A program made the position numbers and the translations under genes. A stretch of DNA of 52,402 bases from Modestobacter lapidis. Lineage in GTDB: Bacteria; Actinomycetota; Actinomycetes; Mycobacteriales; Geodermatophilaceae. A model generated the notes under the pieces. The model worked only from the letters and a program-made list of their open reading frames with translations. It did not search any database and was not told the origin of the DNA. Positions 1 to 8,212 of the stretch are shown here, in pieces (the first letter of the stretch is position 1; every line of letters starts with the position of its first letter). The stretch covers positions 1-52,402 of the forward strand of contig JABAKE010000023.1 in the NCBI GenBank assembly GCA_019779905.1, read 5' to 3'.

Positions 1-137
1 TCATCCTCACGCCCACGCGGGCTCAGAACCCCGACGATCATGAACCCCGACAAGATCACGAAAGATCAAGGTTAAGGCGCGAAGGCGCCGCAGGCGACTC
101 GGGGACATCACGTCCAAACGGCACAGCCTGGCGTGGT
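1..137. other. Left-edge segment after the MinD-like gene, no gene assigned
   Basis: This lies downstream of the MinD/CpaE-like gene on the minus strand. A minus-strand frame from an ATG at 41 runs open to the window edge (it begins MIVGVLSPRG) and could be the start of the next operon gene, but it has no clear ribosome binding site and is too short to identify. The word AACCCCGAC occurs in closely spaced copies around 27-51. In Tad/Cpa-like operons the next gene is often a CpaF/TadA secretion ATPase; that is only an expectation here. Confidence 0.3.
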
Positions 138-944
138 TCAGCCACGGATCGGTCCCGCAGAGTCCACCGGATCGGCCGAAGCGCTCCAGGCCGGCGCCAG
201 AACGGCTTGCCTGCTCGCCGAGAAGGCGACCAGGTCCGCCGCGACGGATTGAGCAGCGCGCATCAGGGCCGTCTGGGCGAATCCGCGACCAGCCGGCGCG
301 CCGTCGCTGAGCACCGCCGCGGTCTTGGCGTCGCGCGGCAAGGCGCCGATCACGGGGACGGCGAGCGCATCGCCGATCTCTCGTTCGGTGTACGGCTCCC
401 CCGGCGCCACCACCATCACGGCCACCGGCCCGGTCCCGGGCTCGGCCTCTTCGCGTCGGAGATGTGCGATGGCTTGGGATGCCGCGCGCACGGCGCGCAG
501 GTTCGAGCCGGTCACCACCACAACCGCCGCGGCTTGGCTGACCACAGGCGTGGGGAAGTGCTCGGTCCGCAGCCGCCCGCAGTCGGCGAGGACGTCGGTC
601 GTGCCATCGCCGATCGCGTCCAGGGCTCCGGCCATCCGTGACCAGTCGACGTGGGCAGCACCGGTCGGGTCGGCGAGACCCGGCAGCAAGCGCGCCCGGC
701 CGGCCTGGTCCAACTGGAGCAGGTGGGCGTCGAGCCGAGCGATCACGTCACCGCGACGCGCCGCAAGTGAGAGCTCACCCAGACCGTCTGCGGCCTGCTC
801 TCCTCGGCCGTAGCCGGCGAGCACGTCACCGCCGGCGGGGTCGAGTTCGGCCAGTACCACCGGCCGTGGCCAGGACAGGGCCAGCGCCAGCGCTGCGGTG
901 GTCACACCCGGGGCGCCCTTCGCCGACAAGACGGCGATCAACAT
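138..944 (-). CDS. MinD/ParA-superfamily ATPase, CpaE/TadZ-like
   Basis: This 268-residue protein starts with a deviant Walker A motif, KGAPGVTT at residues 9-16. ELDPAGGD follows at 33-40, as expected for the SIMIBI P-loop class of MinD, ParA and CpaE. The glycine usually found in KGGxGxT is Ala11 here. There is no signal peptide or membrane segment, so it should be cytoplasmic. It is the fourth gene of a minus-strand operon behind a SAF-domain (CpaB-like) protein, with an 8-bp gap. CpaE/TadZ proteins position Tad-type secretion or pilus machines at the pole, which is the most likely role. A ParA-like partition function for the adjacent integrative element is the main alternative. Confidence 0.7.
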   Translation of the reverse strand: MLIAVLSAKGAPGVTTAALALALSWPRPVVLAELDPAGGDVLAGYGRGEQAADGLGELSLAARRGDVIARLDAHLLQLDQAGRARLLPGLADPTGAAHVDWSRMAGALDAIGDGTTDVLADCGRLRTEHFPTPVVSQAAAVVVVTGSNLRAVRAASQAIAHLRREEAEPGTGPVAVMVVAPGEPYTEREIGDALAVPVIGALPRDAKTAAVLSDGAPAGRGFAQTALMRAAQSVAADLVAFSASRQAVLAPAWSASADPVDSAGPIRG

Positions 945-952
945 GGTCAGGC

Positions 953-1636
953 CTACTCGTCCGACACCACGACAACGGCGATCGCCCCGGCCGCCGCTCG
1001 AGCAGCTACGTCCGGTCCGTCCGTCTCATCGACCAACGCGTCGACGACCCGCCGTCCATCGGTACCTGTGGGTCCGACGCGTAGCACCGTGGCCGGGACC
1101 GGGTCCGGGGCTACGGCGGCAGTCTTCGCGGTCGAGTCCGGAGCACCGACCGACACCAGCAGCACGGGCTGGCCCGGTCGGAGCGGCGTCGTCGGCACCT
1201 GCACCGATGACACCCCGACGCCGACCAACTGCTGTCCTTCGGCCGGAAGGCGTCGGTCGATCACTGCGTCCTGCGTCAGCAGCGAGCCAGGCAGCAGTTC
1301 CGTGGCCGCCACCATTCCGATCACCCGTTCCCGATCGCCGTAGGAAATGGGTGCCAGTGCCGGGTCCACCGGCACACGCGCCTCGACCAGGTCGGCGGCG
1401 GTGATGGGCTGCCCCCAGGGCACCGGGCGCGCCACCGCGATCACCGGTGCCGACTGACCGAGCGAGGTGGCGAGGTAGGCGGCGCCCAGGGCCCCGAGCA
1501 CCACCATCACCACGGCAAGAGCGAGCAGCGCCGGCCTACGGCGACGACGCGGTGGTGCCAGCACCGGCGCCCGCGAGAGCCCGATGCCGTGCGAGCTAGC
1601 AGGCGTGCTGTTCACCTGCGGCTGCGTGCGAGTCAT
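953..1636 (-). CDS. SAF-domain membrane-anchored protein, CpaB/FlgA-like
   Basis: The 227-residue protein has a basic N-terminus (RRRRR near 30-34), one membrane segment at about 36-58, then an extracytoplasmic SAF domain from about 65. That domain includes an IAVARPVPWGQPITAADLV-like beta-clip region. SAF domains occur in FlgA P-ring chaperones and in CpaB/RcpC of Tad pili. I chose the ATG at 1636 because it overlaps the upstream stop as ATGA, giving translational coupling. The frame stays open upstream to 2011, but that part is a shadow of the PKD gene. Its position between the PKD protein and the CpaE-like ATPase supports a role in a Tad-like surface apparatus. Confidence 0.7.
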   Translation of the reverse strand: MTRTQPQVNSTPASSHGIGLSRAPVLAPPRRRRRPALLALAVVMVVLGALGAAYLATSLGQSAPVIAVARPVPWGQPITAADLVEARVPVDPALAPISYGDRERVIGMVAATELLPGSLLTQDAVIDRRLPAEGQQLVGVGVSSVQVPTTPLRPGQPVLLVSVGAPDSTAKTAAVAPDPVPATVLRVGPTGTDGRRVVDALVDETDGPDVAARAAAGAIAVVVVSDE

Positions 1637-2547
1637 CTCCGGCCCCCGTCCTGGTTGAGGACGTGGAGCTCCCCGACGAAGAGTTCCGTCGACGACGAGA
1701 GCTCCAGCGTCTCGGTGCCCGAGAGCCCGCCACCGGACCAGGTGATGGTCCAGGTGCTGGTCGCCGTGACCGGCCAGGCTCCGCCTCCCGGCACGTGCCG
1801 ACTCGAGGCTCTTTCGTAGACGTGGCCGCAATCGGGGGACGGTCCGGTCGCACCCGCCGCGTAGGGCGTTCCCGCACCGCAGACGACGGTGGTGCCGTCG
1901 CCCATGTCCCAGGCGATGCGGCTCACCTGCCCCCGTGCGACGACGGTGACGCCGCCGGCCGAAGCGGATCCTTCCGCCGGACCCAGGGTGTCCGCACCGC
2001 GCTCGGCCCACATCCAGACCGGCAGGCCGACGAGCCCGCTGGTCGATCCCGGTGGGGGTGCCATCCGGATCTCAGGCGCACGCATGACCATCGCGGAGAT
2101 GGCCTGTTCGGCGAGCACCCTCGGGTCGATGGGCGGACCAGCCGGAGGATCGGTGCCGGTCCCGAGGAAGATCAAGCTCACCTGATAGCCGGTGGGAGAG
2201 CTGTCGGAGGGGCAGAGCCGGAGGTTGATCGTCCCCTCGGCTGCCGTGCGGCCGCCCCAGATCGGGTCGGACTCCGGAGGCTGCGGGGACGCCGGGTGAT
2301 AGACGCACGGGTCCGGAGCCGCCGCCTCACCCCCGGTGCTCCCCCCTTCCGCGCGCACCGGCGCATCGTCGTCCCTGGCGCTGGCTTCCTCGGCCGCCGA
2401 CGGTGTGGAGGCGATCAGCAGACAGACACCGGTCAGCGGGTCCTTCTTGGCGCACTCGACCGGCGGTGCGGCGAGGGCGATGGCCGGCGAACCGACCAGC
2501 GCCAGGAGCGCGACACCGACGATCGCTCCTGCTCTGCGGATCAGCAC
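1633..2547 (-). CDS. Secreted PKD-like domain protein of a Tad/Cpa-like operon
   Basis: The proposed GTG start at 2547 gives 304 residues beginning with a signal peptide (LIRRAGAIVGVALLALVG, ending near ALA-APP). The alternative GTG at 2586 adds 13 residues and lengthens the overlap with the lipoprotein gene. The C-terminal half carries WDMGDGTTV, the hallmark turn of PKD-like beta-sandwich domains, followed by a Cys-containing segment (VVCGAG, PDCGHVYE) that may form a disulphide. This is followed by a terminal strand with TWTITWSGG. Similar secreted PKD proteins accompany SAF and CpaF-like genes in actinobacteria. The function is unknown; an extracellular structural or adhesive part is plausible. 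Confidence 0.65.
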   Translation of the reverse strand: MLIRRAGAIVGVALLALVGSPAIALAAPPVECAKKDPLTGVCLLIASTPSAAEEASARDDDAPVRAEGGSTGGEAAAPDPCVYHPASPQPPESDPIWGGRTAAEGTINLRLCPSDSSPTGYQVSLIFLGTGTDPPAGPPIDPRVLAEQAISAMVMRAPEIRMAPPPGSTSGLVGLPVWMWAERGADTLGPAEGSASAGGVTVVARGQVSRIAWDMGDGTTVVCGAGTPYAAGATGPSPDCGHVYERASSRHVPGGGAWPVTATSTWTITWSGGGLSGTETLELSSSTELFVGELHVLNQDGGRR

Positions 2548-3113
2548 GGCTGGTCCGTCCGCGGGTCGAGCGTGGTGACGAGCCACGGAGATCCCGCCTC
2601 GGACTGGTACTGGACGACGGTGACGTCCCAGACGTAGCGATCCGGAGTGCCGGGCGGCACGGCCGCACCGGTGTCGGCGTCGACGACCTGGGTGCTGCCG
2701 CTGTCGTAGCAGCCGGTCAGCTTGACCGAGGGTCCCGCCGGGGAAGCCAACTGGACATCGGTGACCTTCACGTCGAACTGCGTGTTGCCGTTCTGGCGCA
2801 GCCCGAGCGTGGCGTACTCGCGCACCGACTGGACGGCGAGGTAAGCGGCCGGGTCGGCAGCGTGACGACGGATCTCCGGCTCCCAGTCCCGGGCGCCGGG
2901 GTCTTGCCGGGCGGCGTCCGAGACCTGGATGAGTTCCCTGAGCACCGGAGTGGCCGCTTTCGCTGCCGCCTCCTCCGGAGTCGACGCCTCGGTCGTCGGC
3001 GAGGTCGAGACACGTGCGCCTGGGGCGCTTGCCGAAGACGGGGCGTCACTGGAGCAGCCAGCGACGAACGCCAGCAGACTCAGTGCGGCACCGTGCAACC
3101 ACCGCTGCGTCAT
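2541..3113 (-). CDS. Putative lipoprotein heading the Tad-like operon
   Basis: This 190-residue protein has a classic lipobox, LLAFVAGC, with the acylated cysteine at residue 20. A Ser/Thr/Pro/Ala-rich linker to about residue 50 follows, then a small compact domain that may be NTF2-like; the fold assignment is tentative. The ATG at 3113 is the first gene of the minus-strand operon, with a 474-bp intergenic region upstream. Its 3' end overlaps the start of the PKD gene, so the two are probably translationally coupled. I do not recognise a specific family. Confidence 0.65.
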   Translation of the reverse strand: MTQRWLHGAALSLLAFVAGCSSDAPSSASAPGARVSTSPTTEASTPEEAAAKAATPVLRELIQVSDAARQDPGARDWEPEIRRHAADPAAYLAVQSVREYATLGLRQNGNTQFDVKVTDVQLASPAGPSVKLTGCYDSGSTQVVDADTGAAVPPGTPDRYVWDVTVVQYQSEAGSPWLVTTLDPRTDQPC

Positions 3114-3587
3114 GACCAGAGCGCCATATCAGGCATTGGCCATGCCCGGCGGGGTGATCGACGCGCGACATTCAGGCGGAACATGAGCACCTTCCCTGCG
3201 GTGGGTGCGGGAAGTTACCACCGGCCTCGCCTACTGGAGCAATACCCGTTCTCCGGTAAATCTGCAGTTCGCCAGCTTGATCTGGTGCCATAGCACAGGT
3301 CCGCTGCGCCAAAGACCTTTTCCACAACCCGACTGTTTTCCACAGTTGTTGGCAGCACTCACCCACCGTGTCTCGGAGCACGACACCCTCCAGTTGCGCT
3401 GCCGTGAGGGAGCGAAGCAGCACCGAAAGGGGATCCCGAATGTCGGCAGAGAGGTCGCCGCGCGGACGACAGCGCGACTGGAGGCTCCGCTCGCAGAGTG
3501 GCCGAACGAGCAGCGCCGGTCCTGCTCCGTCCGTCCCGTCGCGGCCCAGGTCGTCGCGGAATGGCAAGAGCCTGAGGGGAAGCGGCC
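3114..3587. promoter_or_regulatory. Divergent intergenic region of the integrative element
   Basis: This 474-bp region separates the Tad-like operon (leftward) from the xis-int genes (rightward) and probably holds both promoters. Two copies of TTTTCCACA lie at 3318-3326 and 3336-3344, 18 bp apart. Each is one base off the DnaA box TTATCCACA. A small rightward ORF could start at an ATG at 3440, preceded by AAAGGGGA. It stays open in the frame of the second xis-like gene, but its Ser/Arg-rich translation does not look like a protein. No RNA gene is recognised. Confidence 0.4.
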
Positions 3588-3815
3588 ATGGGCGATCCAG
3601 AGATCCTCCAGAACGCGCTCGACGGCGGTCCGCTGCTGTTCACCCCCGAAGAGGCAGCGGAGATGCTGCGCGTGGGTCGCACGACGGTCTACGGCCTGAT
3701 GAAGGCCGGCGAGCTCCGTCCCGTCCACATCGGACGCAGCTGCCGGTTGGCCCGCAGCGAACTGGAGCGCTACGTGGGGCTCCTCCAGGCCACAGGCACT
3801 GCCTCCGAGCACTGA
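3588..3815 (+). CDS. xis: Excisionase-like helix-turn-helix DNA-binding protein
   Basis: This 75-residue protein matches the MerR-like HTH fold of the excisionase family. It has FTPEEAAEMLRVGRTTVY as the helix-turn-helix (about residues 17-35), then LMKAGELRPVHIGRSCR as the wing, and a final helix around SELERYVG. The ATG is preceded by GAGGGGA at good spacing. Such proteins bend attachment-site DNA with tyrosine integrases and favour excision, or act as regulators of the element. Its stop overlaps the next start as ATGA, and an integrase follows 300 bp later in the same direction. Confidence 0.85.
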   Translation: MGDPEILQNALDGGPLLFTPEEAAEMLRVGRTTVYGLMKAGELRPVHIGRSCRLARSELERYVGLLQATGTASEH

Positions 3816-4126
3816 TGCACCATCGCCAGGGCATCGGGCCCTCAGAGTCCGTCCTCGCTATCGGCCGCACCGCGACCGACGCCCTGGTGAAAGCCGGCAT
3901 GCTGCGCCCGGTCCTCATCGCACGCAGCTGCCGCTTCGTGGACCGCTCCCCCACCGCCGCTTTCCGATCGGGGGCACCGGCGCCGGCGGACGGCCATGAA
4001 CCAGGGCGAGCTGTCCGACGTCATCCACAGCCCTCGGAGAGGGAGCCCGCCTGTGGATGCACGGCGGTCCCTGTCTTTCAGAGCGCTGACACTCGTCGCC
4101 TGATGAGCGGAAGAGGCAGACAGTGA
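3815..4126 (+). CDS. Diverged second excisionase-like ORF
   Basis: This 103-residue frame starts at the ATG that overlaps the xis stop and ends in a GTGA overlap with the integrase start. Residues around 15-40 retain the xis wing in order: GRT, then L-KAG, LRPV-I and RSCR, aligned with the same words of the upstream protein. The N-terminal helix is degraded and the C-terminal half is Arg/Pro-rich and unlike xis. It is therefore a tandem duplicate that has diverged or is decaying. It may still matter as a translated spacer coupling xis to int. Whether a functional protein is made cannot be told from sequence. Confidence 0.5.
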   Translation: MHHRQGIGPSESVLAIGRTATDALVKAGMLRPVLIARSCRFVDRSPTAAFRSGAPAPADGHEPGRAVRRHPQPSEREPACGCTAVPVFQSADTRRLMSGRGRQ

Positions 4127-5295
4127 GTCCACGGACGTCAAGGGCCGGGTCCTCGGCAAAACGTCGTGGCAACAGCGAAGGATCGACGCCACGCCGCCGG
4201 CCGGACGGCCGCTGGCAGATCAACCTCCGTGTCACCGACGAGTTCGGCGAAGCGAGCCGCCACACCGTCTACGGCGACACCCCGCAGGAGACCCGAGAAA
4301 AGGCGGCCGCGATCCGGAAACGGGTGGCAGACGGCCAGCCGGCAAGGGACCGGAGGCAGACCGTCGCAGCCTTCGCCCAGCACTGGATCGACACGACGCT
4401 GCAGGCCTCCGAGCGCAAGCAGACGACCAAGGTCATGTACGCCGGCGTCGCACGCACCCACATCCTCAGCAGTTCCATCGGGCGGCTCACCCTGGACAGG
4501 ATCCGGCCATCGCACGTCGAAGGCTGGGTGGTCGAGCTCCGCCGCAAGGGACTAGCGGAGTCCAGCATCCGGTCGGCCTACACGATCCTCCGGGCGGTGC
4601 TGGACACGGCCGTCCGCGACGGTGCGCTGGCGTCCAACCCGGCCGCGATCGTGCGGCGGCCCCGGGTGACGGTCAAGGAGGCCCCACACCTGACACCCGC
4701 CGAAGTGGCGGAGCTCCTCCGCGCCGCCCGGGACACCCGCTACGCCCCGCTGTTCGCGCTGCTGGTGCACACCGGCCTGCGCCGCGGTGAGGCGCTTGCC
4801 CTGCGCTGGTCGGACGTCGACCTGGACAAAGGCTTGCTGCGGGTGCGCGGAACGCTCGCCCGGGTCCAGGGGCGCCTGTTGGTGACGGTGCCGAAGACGG
4901 CGAAGTCCAAGCGATCCGTCCCGATCTCCGCACCCGCTGAGCGACTGCTCCGCGGTCTGCGCGGCAGCCAGGCCGAGGAGCGACGGCGGGCCGGTTCGCT
5001 CTGGCAGGAGACCGGCTTCGTCTTCACCACCGAGACAGGCGAGCCGTACGACCCCCGCAACGCTCTGCGAGCCCTCAAGGTCGCCGCCACGAGGGCCGGC
5101 CTGCCCCACGCGGGCCTGCACACCCTCCGGCACTCAGCGGCCAGCGTGATGCTCACCCAGGGCGTCCCGCTCAAGGTCGTGTCCGAGGTCCTCGGCCACT
5201 CCTCCATCGCCATCACCGGAGACGTCTACGGGCACGTCGCACCCGACGTGTCCCGCGGCGCCATGGACGTCCTCGGTGCCGCTTTCAGCGAGTAA
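4123..5295 (+). CDS. int: Tyrosine recombinase (site-specific integrase)
   Basis: This 390-residue integrase has an N-terminal AP2-like arm-binding region (about 20-60), a core-binding SAM-like domain (about 75-175) and a catalytic domain (about 190-375). The catalytic set is visible: Arg220 in HTGLRRGE, His333 and Arg336 in HTLRHS, His359 in LGHSS and the nucleophile Tyr369 in DVYGHV. The GTG start at 4123 overlaps the preceding stop and has GGAAGAGG upstream. It reads toward the 3' end of tRNA-Pro about 105 bp away, the usual layout for actinobacterial integrative elements that use tRNA genes as attB. The protein looks intact. Confidence 0.95.
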   Translation: MSPRTSRAGSSAKRRGNSEGSTPRRRPDGRWQINLRVTDEFGEASRHTVYGDTPQETREKAAAIRKRVADGQPARDRRQTVAAFAQHWIDTTLQASERKQTTKVMYAGVARTHILSSSIGRLTLDRIRPSHVEGWVVELRRKGLAESSIRSAYTILRAVLDTAVRDGALASNPAAIVRRPRVTVKEAPHLTPAEVAELLRAARDTRYAPLFALLVHTGLRRGEALALRWSDVDLDKGLLRVRGTLARVQGRLLVTVPKTAKSKRSVPISAPAERLLRGLRGSQAEERRRAGSLWQETGFVFTTETGEPYDPRNALRALKVAATRAGLPHAGLHTLRHSAASVMLTQGVPLKVVSEVLGHSSIAITGDVYGHVAPDVSRGAMDVLGAAFSE

Positions 5296-5305
5296 GGGTC
5301 GCCTA

Positions 5306-5329
5306 ATGGTGGTCAAAATGGTGGTCAAA
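5306..5329. repeat. Two tandem 12-bp direct repeats between int and tRNA-Pro
   Basis: ATGGTGGTCAAA occurs twice back to back (5306-5317, 5318-5329), 10 bp after the integrase stop. Short direct repeats beside att cores commonly serve as integrase arm-type sites. That role is inferred from position and was not demonstrated. Confidence 0.6.
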
Positions 5330-5346
5330 CGCCCCGCAACAGCAAA

Positions 5347-5381
5347 AGGGGCCGTTCCGGATCTCTCCGGGAACGGCCCCT
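5347..5381. terminator. Strong hairpin between int and tRNA-Pro
   Basis: AGGGGCCGTTCC (5347-5358) and GGAACGGCCCCT (5370-5381) form a perfect 12-bp stem with an 11-nt loop. There is no long T tract on either side. It sits at the convergent end of int and the minus-strand tRNA, so it may terminate both. Confidence 0.6.
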
Positions 5382-5400
5382 GACCTGCAACTTCGCTCTG

Positions 5401-5474
<74 letters not shown>

Positions 5475-5561
5475 AGCGTCGAGCAGCTCCCGGCTGGGCC
5501 GGGCGCGCTCGATCGCTGCTGGAGCAGGTTACCGCACGGCCTCAGGCTGCCCGGCGACCGG

Positions 5562-6908
5562 TCACCCCTGCTTCTTCTCGCTCCCCCGGCCCTCGCGAAC
5601 CTTGACCGACACGTCGATCGGGGTGCCGGCGAAGCCGTACTCCTCGCGGAGCTTGCGCTCCAGGAAGCGCCGGTAGCCGGCCTCGAGGAACCCGGTGGAG
5701 AAGACCACGAACCGCGGCGGCCGGATGTCCGCCTGGGTCACGTACTTGATCTTCGGCGCCCGGCCGCCGCGGGCCGGCGGCGGGGTCTCCTGCACCAGCG
5801 CCCGGACGTAGGCGTTCAGCGCCGCCGTCGGCACCCGGGTCTCCCAACCGGCCAGCGCCGCCTTCAGGTGGTCGGCCAGCTTGTTCACCCCGCGGCCGGT
5901 GACCGCGGAGATGTTCACCCGGCTGGCCCACTGCACCCGGGCCAGGTCGCGGTCGATCTCGTGCTCCAGCTGGGCGTGCCGGTCCTCGTCGAGGGCATCC
6001 CACTTGTTGAACGCGATGACCAGCGCCCGGCCGGCCTCGATCACCTGGGTGATCACCCGCTGGTCCTGCTCGCTGATCACCTCGTCGGCGGCCAGCAGCA
6101 CGACGGCGACCTCGGCGGCCTCGATGGCCGCCTCGGTGCGCAGGCTGGCGTAGTACTCGGTGCCGCTGGCGGTGTTCACCTTGCGACGCAGGCCCGCGGT
6201 GTCGACGAAGCGCCACTGCTCCCCGCCCAGGCTGACCAGGGAGTCGACCGGGTCGACGGTGGTGCCGGCGACGGAGTCGACGACCGAGCGCTCCTCCTTC
6301 GACAGCCGGTTGATCAGGCTGGACTTGCCGACGTTGGGCCGGCCGACGAGCGCGACCCGGCGCGGGCCACCCTCCCCCTCCTGCTCGCGCGGCGCCTCGG
6401 GCATCGCATCGAGCACCAGGTCCAGCAGGTCGCCGCTGCCCCGCCCGTGCAGGGCGCTGACGGAGTACGGCTCCCCCAGGCCCAGCGACCACAGCTCGGC
6501 GGCATTGGACTCACCGCGCTCGTCGTCGACCTTGTTGGCCACCAGGATCACCGGCCGGTCGCTGCGCCGCAGCACCCGGGCGGCGGCCAGATCGGTCTCG
6601 GTCGCCCCCATCGAGGCGTCGACGACCAGCACGATCACGTCGGCGGTCTTCATCGCGTACTCGGCCTGCCGGGCGATCGAGGCGGCCATGCCGGTCGCCC
6701 TGGGCTCCCAGCCGCCGGTGTCGACGACGGTGAACGACTTGCCGTTCCACAGCGCCTCGTAGGCGATCCGGTCGCGGGTGACCCCCGGGACGTCCTGCAC
6801 CACCGCGGCGCGGCGGCCCAGGAACCGGTTGACCAGCGTCGACTTGCCGACGTTGGGGCGTCCGACGATGGCCACCACCGGCAGCGGGCCCTGCTGCGTC
6901 CCGCTCAT
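5562..6908 (-). CDS. der: GTPase Der (EngA), ribosome assembly
   Basis: This 448-residue protein has two tandem TRAFAC GTPase domains. The first P-loop is GRPNVGKS at 16-23 and a second identical P-loop lies near 188. Each has its DTGGW or DTAGL G3 motif and an NKxD-type G4 motif (NKVD, NKWD). A C-terminal KH-like domain follows. Der is essential for 50S subunit maturation. The ATG overlaps the cmk stop as ATGA, the widespread cmk-der coupling in actinobacteria. Length and motifs are normal. Confidence 0.97.
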   Translation of the reverse strand: MSGTQQGPLPVVAIVGRPNVGKSTLVNRFLGRRAAVVQDVPGVTRDRIAYEALWNGKSFTVVDTGGWEPRATGMAASIARQAEYAMKTADVIVLVVDASMGATETDLAAARVLRRSDRPVILVANKVDDERGESNAAELWSLGLGEPYSVSALHGRGSGDLLDLVLDAMPEAPREQEGEGGPRRVALVGRPNVGKSSLINRLSKEERSVVDSVAGTTVDPVDSLVSLGGEQWRFVDTAGLRRKVNTASGTEYYASLRTEAAIEAAEVAVVLLAADEVISEQDQRVITQVIEAGRALVIAFNKWDALDEDRHAQLEHEIDRDLARVQWASRVNISAVTGRGVNKLADHLKAALAGWETRVPTAALNAYVRALVQETPPPARGGRAPKIKYVTQADIRPPRFVVFSTGFLEAGYRRFLERKLREEYGFAGTPIDVSVKVREGRGSEKKQG

Positions 6909-7597
6909 GCCGGCTCCCCCACGGCGGTCAGCGCCAGGTCCAGCACCCGGTCGACGACGGCGTCCTGGTCCAGTCCGGTGCTGTCGACCACGATCGCGTC
7001 CGCGGCCGGGCGCAGCGGGCTGTCGGCCCGGCTGCTGTCGTAGCTGTCCCGGCGGCGGAGGTCCGCGGCGATCTCGGCGATCTTGTGCGCGTCGGTGACA
7101 CCGAGCTGGCCGGCCCGCCGCTGCGCCCTGGCCTCCGGCGCCGCGGTCAGGTAGACCTTCAGCGTCGCGTCGGGCAGCACGACGGTGCCGATGTCGCGGC
7201 CCTCCACCACCACGGCGTCCGCGGCGGCGACCAGCGACCGCTGCCGGTCGACCAGCAACCGGCGCACCGCCGGGACGGCGGAGACCGGCGAGACGGTGCG
7301 GGTCACCTCGGCGCCGCGGATCCGCTCGGCCACGTCCACCCCGTCGACCGTGACGACCTCGGCGTCGGCCGCCGTCCCGACCTCGATGGCGGCCTCCGAG
7401 ACCGCACGGGTCACCGCCTCGGCGTCGGTCAGGTCGACCCCCGCGTCCAGGACGGCGACGGTGGCGGCGCGGTACATCGCCCCGGTGTCCAGGTAGGCCG
7501 CACCCAGCCGGGTGGCGACCGCGCGGGCCACGCTGGACTTGCCGGTCCCCGACGGCCCGTCCAGCGTCACCTGGCCGGAAAAGCGGCGCTCGCTCAC
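6905..7597 (-). CDS. cmk: Cytidylate kinase
   Basis: Cmk phosphorylates CMP and dCMP. From the GTG at 7597 the protein has 230 residues with the P-loop GPSGTGKSS near the N-terminus. It also has [18 protein letters not shown] and [10 protein letters not shown], the standard CMP kinase motifs. The frame stays open upstream to 7882 through two in-frame 72-bp repeats that each offer another GTG followed by AGCGAG. The 7597 start gives the family's usual length and has AAGGG upstream. It is coupled to der by a 4-nt overlap. Confidence 0.93.
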   Translation of the reverse strand: MSERRFSGQVTLDGPSGTGKSSVARAVATRLGAAYLDTGAMYRAATVAVLDAGVDLTDAEAVTRAVSEAAIEVGTAADAEVVTVDGVDVAERIRGAEVTRTVSPVSAVPAVRRLLVDRQRSLVAAADAVVVEGRDIGTVVLPDATLKVYLTAAPEARAQRRAGQLGVTDAHKIAEIAADLRRRDSYDSSRADSPLRPAADAIVVDSTGLDQDAVVDRVLDLALTAVGEPA

Positions 7598-7745
7598 TGC
7601 GCTGCGCCCTTGCGCAGCGGCGTTCGTTCCGCTCCTCGCTCGCTGGCGCTCACTGCGATGCTCGCTCACTGCGCTGTGCCCCTGCGCAGCGACGTTCGCT
7701 CCGCTCCTCGCTCGCTGGCGCTCACTGCGATGCTCGCTCACTGCG
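7592..7745. repeat. 72-bp tandem repeat over the cmk start and aroH end
   Basis: Two units (7592-7663 and 7664-7735) and the first bases of a third form a direct repeat containing GCTCACTGCG and CTCCTCGCTCGCTGGCG. Differences between the units are few. Because 72 is a multiple of three, each unit is in frame with cmk and presents an equivalent GTG preceded by a purine-rich stretch. Confidence 0.85.
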
Positions 7746-8100
7746 CGATGTCCCGGCGCAGGGCGACCGCACCGCGCAGGTACACGTGCTGCACCTCGCT
7801 GCGCGGCCGGACGGTCTCCACGTGCGCCATCAGGCGCAGCACCCGGGGCAGGGCGTGCGGGACGGCGATCTCGGTCGCGCACATCAGCGGCACGTCACCG
7901 AGCCCCAGTTCGCGCGCGGCGAGCGCCGGGAACTCCGACACCAGGTCGGGGGTCGCGGTGAACAGGATGCTGATCAGGTCCTCCGCGGACACGTCGTTCC
8001 GCTCGAGGACGGTGACGACCAGCTCACGGGTCGCCGACAGCACCTCGTCGCGGTCGTCGGCGGCCACCTGTGTCGCACCTCGGATGGCTCGGACGGCCAT
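7738..8100 (-). CDS. aroH: Chorismate mutase, AroH type
   Basis: This 120-residue protein fits the monofunctional trimeric AroH fold. It starts MAVRAIRGATQV and has active-site segments such as LISILFTATPDL and PALAARELGLGDVPLMCATEI. It would convert chorismate to prephenate for Phe and Tyr synthesis. I chose the ATG at 8100 because AGGAG lies 5 nt upstream; a GTG at 8106 is less likely. It sits just upstream of cmk on the same strand, separated by the 72-bp repeats. Confidence 0.92.
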   Translation of the reverse strand: MAVRAIRGATQVAADDRDEVLSATRELVVTVLERNDVSAEDLISILFTATPDLVSEFPALAARELGLGDVPLMCATEIAVPHALPRVLRLMAHVETVRPRSEVQHVYLRGAVALRRDIAQ

Positions 8101-8212
8101 GCACACTCCTGACGTCGATGCCGGTGCACGGATCGCCGTGCACCTCGGCCGAGTCTAGGGAGCCTCCGCCACCCGGCTCGGGCCGGAGCCGGAACGGCCC
8201 GACCAGGAACGC

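Noticed and set aside
3440-3587. Small ORF starting at ATG 3440 after AAAGGGGA
   Set aside because: The translation is Ser/Arg/Gly-rich with no pattern. It is more likely leader DNA for xis, although the ribosome binding site is good.
5562-6492. 316-residue minus-strand frame overlapping der
   Set aside because: It is a frame-shifted shadow of der with a composition dominated by Arg, Gly and Pro.
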